A stretch of 64,000 bases of DNA from Pseudomonas frederiksbergensis (GTDB lineage: Bacteria > Pseudomonadota > Gammaproteobacteria > Pseudomonadales > Pseudomonadaceae), in the NCBI RefSeq assembly GCF_900105495.1, contig NZ_FNTF01000002.1, forward strand, positions 4,084,501 to 4,148,500, written 5' to 3'. Shown one piece after another: positions 61,123-64,000 of this stretch. How positions within the stretch are numbered: position 1 is the stretch's first letter; every line of letters begins with the position of its first letter. A program made the translations under genes and the position numbers. The notes under the pieces were generated by a model. The model did no database searches. It saw only the letters and a program-made list of their open reading frames with translations, and was not told where the DNA came from.

Positions 61123-61559
61123 TAGCCCTTCCCTTGCAGGCAACTGGTATAGGCGGTTGAGCTGGTTGAAGCGCTGGTTTTCTCTTGTGCCCGACGTTCC
61201 TGACGCTGACGCGAGCCACCGACGACCGCTCCTGCCACGGCGGTCTCCTTGGCGCGATTCTGGCGATAATCCTGCTTAACATCATCGTCGACACGATCAT
61301 AAAACTCGTCATGCTGACGTCCACGCACCTGGGCCCCCGCCGCACCGGCGGCAGCGCCCGCCGCGGCGCCCTTCAGTCTTCCGCCGGAAGGCGATGTAGC
61401 CGAAGCGCTCTGGCCGGCCGCGATATTCTGGCATTCGGCAATGTCCGTTTGGGTTTGTTGCGAACTCTGCCCTTTCATCGGCACGACTGTTTCCGCCCAA
61501 CCCTGGGTCCAGGAAACCGACAGTGCAATGCACAGGCTTATGGATGACAAGCTTTTCAT
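61107..61559 (-). CDS. Secreted glycine-zipper protein
   Basis: The ATG at 61559 follows CGGAGG and gives 150 residues with a signal peptide (MKSLSSISLCIALSVSWTQGWA). A glycine zipper (GGRLKGAAAGAAAGAAGAQVRG, about 70-91) and an AVAGAVVGGSRQRQ segment follow. The charged linker and the C-terminal Cys (TSCLQGKGYQVNP) resemble YMGG/glycine-zipper periplasmic proteins of unknown function. Its end overlaps the convergent DUF2955 gene by 16 bp. Confidence 0.75.
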   Translation of the reverse strand: MKSLSSISLCIALSVSWTQGWAETVVPMKGQSSQQTQTDIAECQNIAAGQSASATSPSGGRLKGAAAGAAAGAAGAQVRGRQHDEFYDRVDDDVKQDYRQNRAKETAVAGAVVGGSRQRQERRAQEKTSASTSSTAYTSCLQGKGYQVNP

Positions 61560-61759
61560 GATGACCTCCGACAGGGCCCGGCATTTTGCAAGCACACTGG
61601 GTCAGTAAACAGACCGCTCAATCCGTCACACCTCGTGATCCTGAGCGTGGTTCAGCATAAAAGATTGTAGATCACCCCTTCTCACCCGCGCGCGCCCTTC
61701 CCTATTAATGATCACGAGCGGATTTTTTTCGCGCCTGCACACGTCATGACCTAACCTCA
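61560..61759. other. Divergent promoter region
   Basis: This 200-bp gap separates the glycine-zipper gene from the mechanosensitive channel gene. AT-rich patches (CATAAAAGATTGTAGATC near 61658 and TATTAATGATCAC near 61702) may be promoter parts for either direction. Confidence 0.4.
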
Positions 61760-64000
61760 ATGGCTAAAGCCGCTGGTGGCATGCCTATGCATCCTGCATT
61801 GAAGTTACTCATATTCGTTGTGTTTGCGCTGATGGGGGCGAACATCGGCGGACTGTCGGCGGATGAACTGCCCGACACTTCGAACAACAGTGAGACCAGC
61901 GCAACCGTTAATGTGTCGAAAAGCGATCTGGAAGCACTGCAATTGAGGCTGGACAACCTTAAGCAGCAGGTGTCATTGACCAGTAACTACACCCAGTTGA
62001 TAGGCTTTCAGGACAAGGTTCAGTTGCTCTTCAGTGATGTGGAAAAGTTGGTGACCGCTTTACTTCCCGAGCAAGCTCAATTGCAAGCACAACTCAGTGT
62101 GCTCGGAACGACATCCGCCACTAGCGTGGCCATGGAAAAGTCCGAACTGGCGAAACAGAGGTCCTATCTCACCGCTCAAAAAGACAAGATCGATAACGAT
62201 CTCAACATACTGCTGGCCATCAAGGAAGGCGCAACTAACCTCATCACCCAGATTGCCGCTATTCGGCGCACTCAACTGGAAACCGAGCTGGCCCAGCGCA
62301 CTGCCAGCTTCCTCAACCCCCGCTTTTGGCTACCGCTGTTTTCTCCGTTGCGGGAGGATGAAAACCGTCTGAGGTTTTTGATTGATCAGTCCAACAGTGT
62401 CATCCAGTCGGTCTGGCAACCCGGCCGGCGTGCCGCGACCGTCACGTTGTTATTGCTGGCCCTGGCCTTCTGGACGCCGGGACGAAGACTGGCTGAAAGG
62501 GGTTTGACATGGATCTGTATCCATCGAGTACCCGAAGGTCGCTTGCGCAGAAGTTCATTGGCGATTGCGACGGTAGTTGCCACGATGTTGAGCGCGGTGT
62601 GTGCCATTCAGCTCATCTCCGCTGCGGCTACCCGCTTTCAGCCATTGCCGCAGCCACTTCAAGGTTACTTCGATGATGTCGAGAAAGTCGCTTACGCCTG
62701 CGCGCTGATTGTCGGTTTGAGTCGGGCCCTGCTGTCCAAACGCAATCCCTCATGGCGGTTGCCTGGCATCGCCGATGAAGTAGCACTTGCAATAAACCCT
62801 TTTCCGGCACTGCTGGCCGGGTCAATGCTGATACTCATCTCGCTGGTACAAGTCACCAACGCAACGGGTATGAGTACGCAAGTGGTGCTCTTCAGCCGGG
62901 GCGTCGTGTCATTAGTGGTCATTATGATTATCGGTGCGCTGTTGATACGCGTCAGTAGAACCCGCCGGGCGATGGTGATTGCCGGGGAACATCCCGAGTC
63001 AGGCACTACGCTGGCGGGGGTGATTTATACCGGTGTCAGTATCGCCGTGCTGATCTCCATATTTGGCCTGTTGATCGGTTACATCTCCCTGGCCCGATTC
63101 ATCACTTACGAAATTGTCTGGCTCTATATCGTTATCGCCAGCTTCTATTTATTGACGCAGTTATTCAGGGACTTGTGCGATTACCTGTTTTCGCCAAAAC
63201 AGCCAAGCGGCAAGGCGATCAAACAGCTGCTGGGTATCGGTGATGTACGGCTCGAACAAATCGAGGTTGTCGTGGCGGGTATTGGCAGAGCGGCGTTACT
63301 GCTAATTGCCGTCATTACAACGTTTGTGGGGGGATAGGGGCGACCTTTGGCCAACTGACTGACAGGGTTTCTGCGATCCTCGGCGGCGATGGATTGCGCA
63401 AGCTGAACATCATTCCAGGCAACCTGTTGAATGCGGTCCTCGCGCTGTTGATCGGTATTTACCTGATTCGATCGCTGCGCAGATGGCTGGATAACGAATT
63501 CCTGCCGAAAACCGATATGGACCCCGGCATGGGAGCGTCGCTAAGCACCCTGTTCAGCAATATCGGGTACGTCCTGGTCATCCTGTTGGCGTTGTCTTCG
63601 TTGGGCGTCAAATGGACGAATCTGGCCTGGATCGTCAGTGCGTTGTCGGTGGGTATCGGTTTCGGCTTGCAGGAGATCGTCAAGAACTTCGTATCCGGGT
63701 TAATCCTGCTTACCGAACGTCCGGTCAAGGTCGGTGACCTGATCAGCATCAGCGGGGTCGAAGGCGATATCCGACGAATCAATGTCAGGGCCACCGAGAT
63801 ACAGCTCAGCGACCGTTCGATTGTGATCGTGCCCAACTCGCAGCTTATTTCCCAGAACCTGCGCAATGTGACCATGGGCGGAAGCGCCCAAGGGGTGGCC
63901 ACGCTCGAATTGGTGTTCCCTCTGGACATCGACCCCGAAGAAGTCAAAAACCTGCTGTACACCGCTTATCAGGAGCATGAAACCATCCTCGACAAACCTG
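61760..64000 (+). pseudogene. Mechanosensitive ion channel (DUF3772-MscS type), frameshifted and cut by window end
   Basis: Frame 1 from the ATG at 61760 gives 525 residues: signal peptide (LLIFVVFALMGANIGGLSA), a long periplasmic coiled coil (about 50-175, DUF3772-like) and several membrane helices. It stops at TAG 63335-63337 after TTFVGG. The next reading frame continues directly from 63338 to the window end as GATFGQLTDRVSAILGG ... and holds the MscS core: SALSVGIGFGLQEIVKNFVSGLILLTERPVKVGDLI and RATEIQLSDRSIVIVPNSQL. The shift lies at a run of six G (63328-63333); seven G would restore one frame. It may be a real mutation, phase variation, -1 frameshifting or a sequencing error. The 3' end is outside the window. 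Confidence 0.8.

Overview
The window is chromosomal DNA from a Pseudomonas of the fluorescens/syringae side of the genus. The grounds are the gene families (PhaR, an OprD-family porin, DUF1652, a DUF485/ActP pair, a PsmE/AlgE-type mannuronan epimerase), the typical Pseudomonas REP/REPIN palindromes between genes, and GC-rich codon use. No rRNA, tRNA or CRISPR array was seen.

1-7.6 kb (minus strand): the start of phaR, then a fatty-acid or short-chain-acid block of OprD porin, acyl-CoA dehydrogenase, ActP-type sodium:solute symporter with its DUF485 partner, and an acyl-CoA ligase. A PAS histidine kinase and FixJ-like response regulator (7.8-10.7 kb) diverge from this block and probably control it. 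10.8-18 kb holds an AI-2E-family membrane protein, a conserved hypothetical protein, a MaoC-like hydratase, a patatin-like phospholipase, a LprI/MliC-type lysozyme-inhibitor-like protein, and a two-gene alternative polyamine operon (carboxynorspermidine decarboxylase and a saccharopine-dehydrogenase-like synthase).

18.3-40.5 kb is a secretion and matrix region. Two complete paralogous type I secretion operons (ABC, membrane fusion protein, TolC-like protein) lie on either side of a 2138-residue secreted protein containing seven nearly identical 154-residue repeats. The second operon is followed by a convergent 1610-residue secreted mannuronan C-5 epimerase whose catalytic module keeps the AlgE4 active-site residues and which carries an internal SGNH/acetylesterase-like module. 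A LuxR-type regulator with a degenerate receiver domain lies beside the large repeat protein.

41-57 kb is accessory DNA with lower coding density. It holds a 6.3 kb segment bounded by diverged inverted copies of a transposon-end-like sequence. That segment encodes a large AAA/SMC-like ATPase with a CxxC motif and a C-terminal HEPN-like RNxxxH motif, and an SF2 helicase with a possible nuclease tail: a candidate two-gene defence system that I cannot match to a named type. Next come a 46-codon Phd-like antitoxin, an inositol-monophosphatase-family enzyme, a DUF6088 / BPSL0761-like / Xre-MbcA-ParS-like operon with no obvious toxin, a gene broken by an in-frame amber codon, an XRE regulator, a tyrosine recombinase and a decayed cupin gene.

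57-64 kb returns to core-like DNA: a small membrane protein, a three-gene efflux operon (NodT-type outer membrane lipoprotein, HlyD/EmrA-type fusion protein, DUF2955 inner membrane protein), a glycine-zipper protein, and a mechanosensitive channel gene whose reading frame breaks at a run of six G and which runs off the window end.
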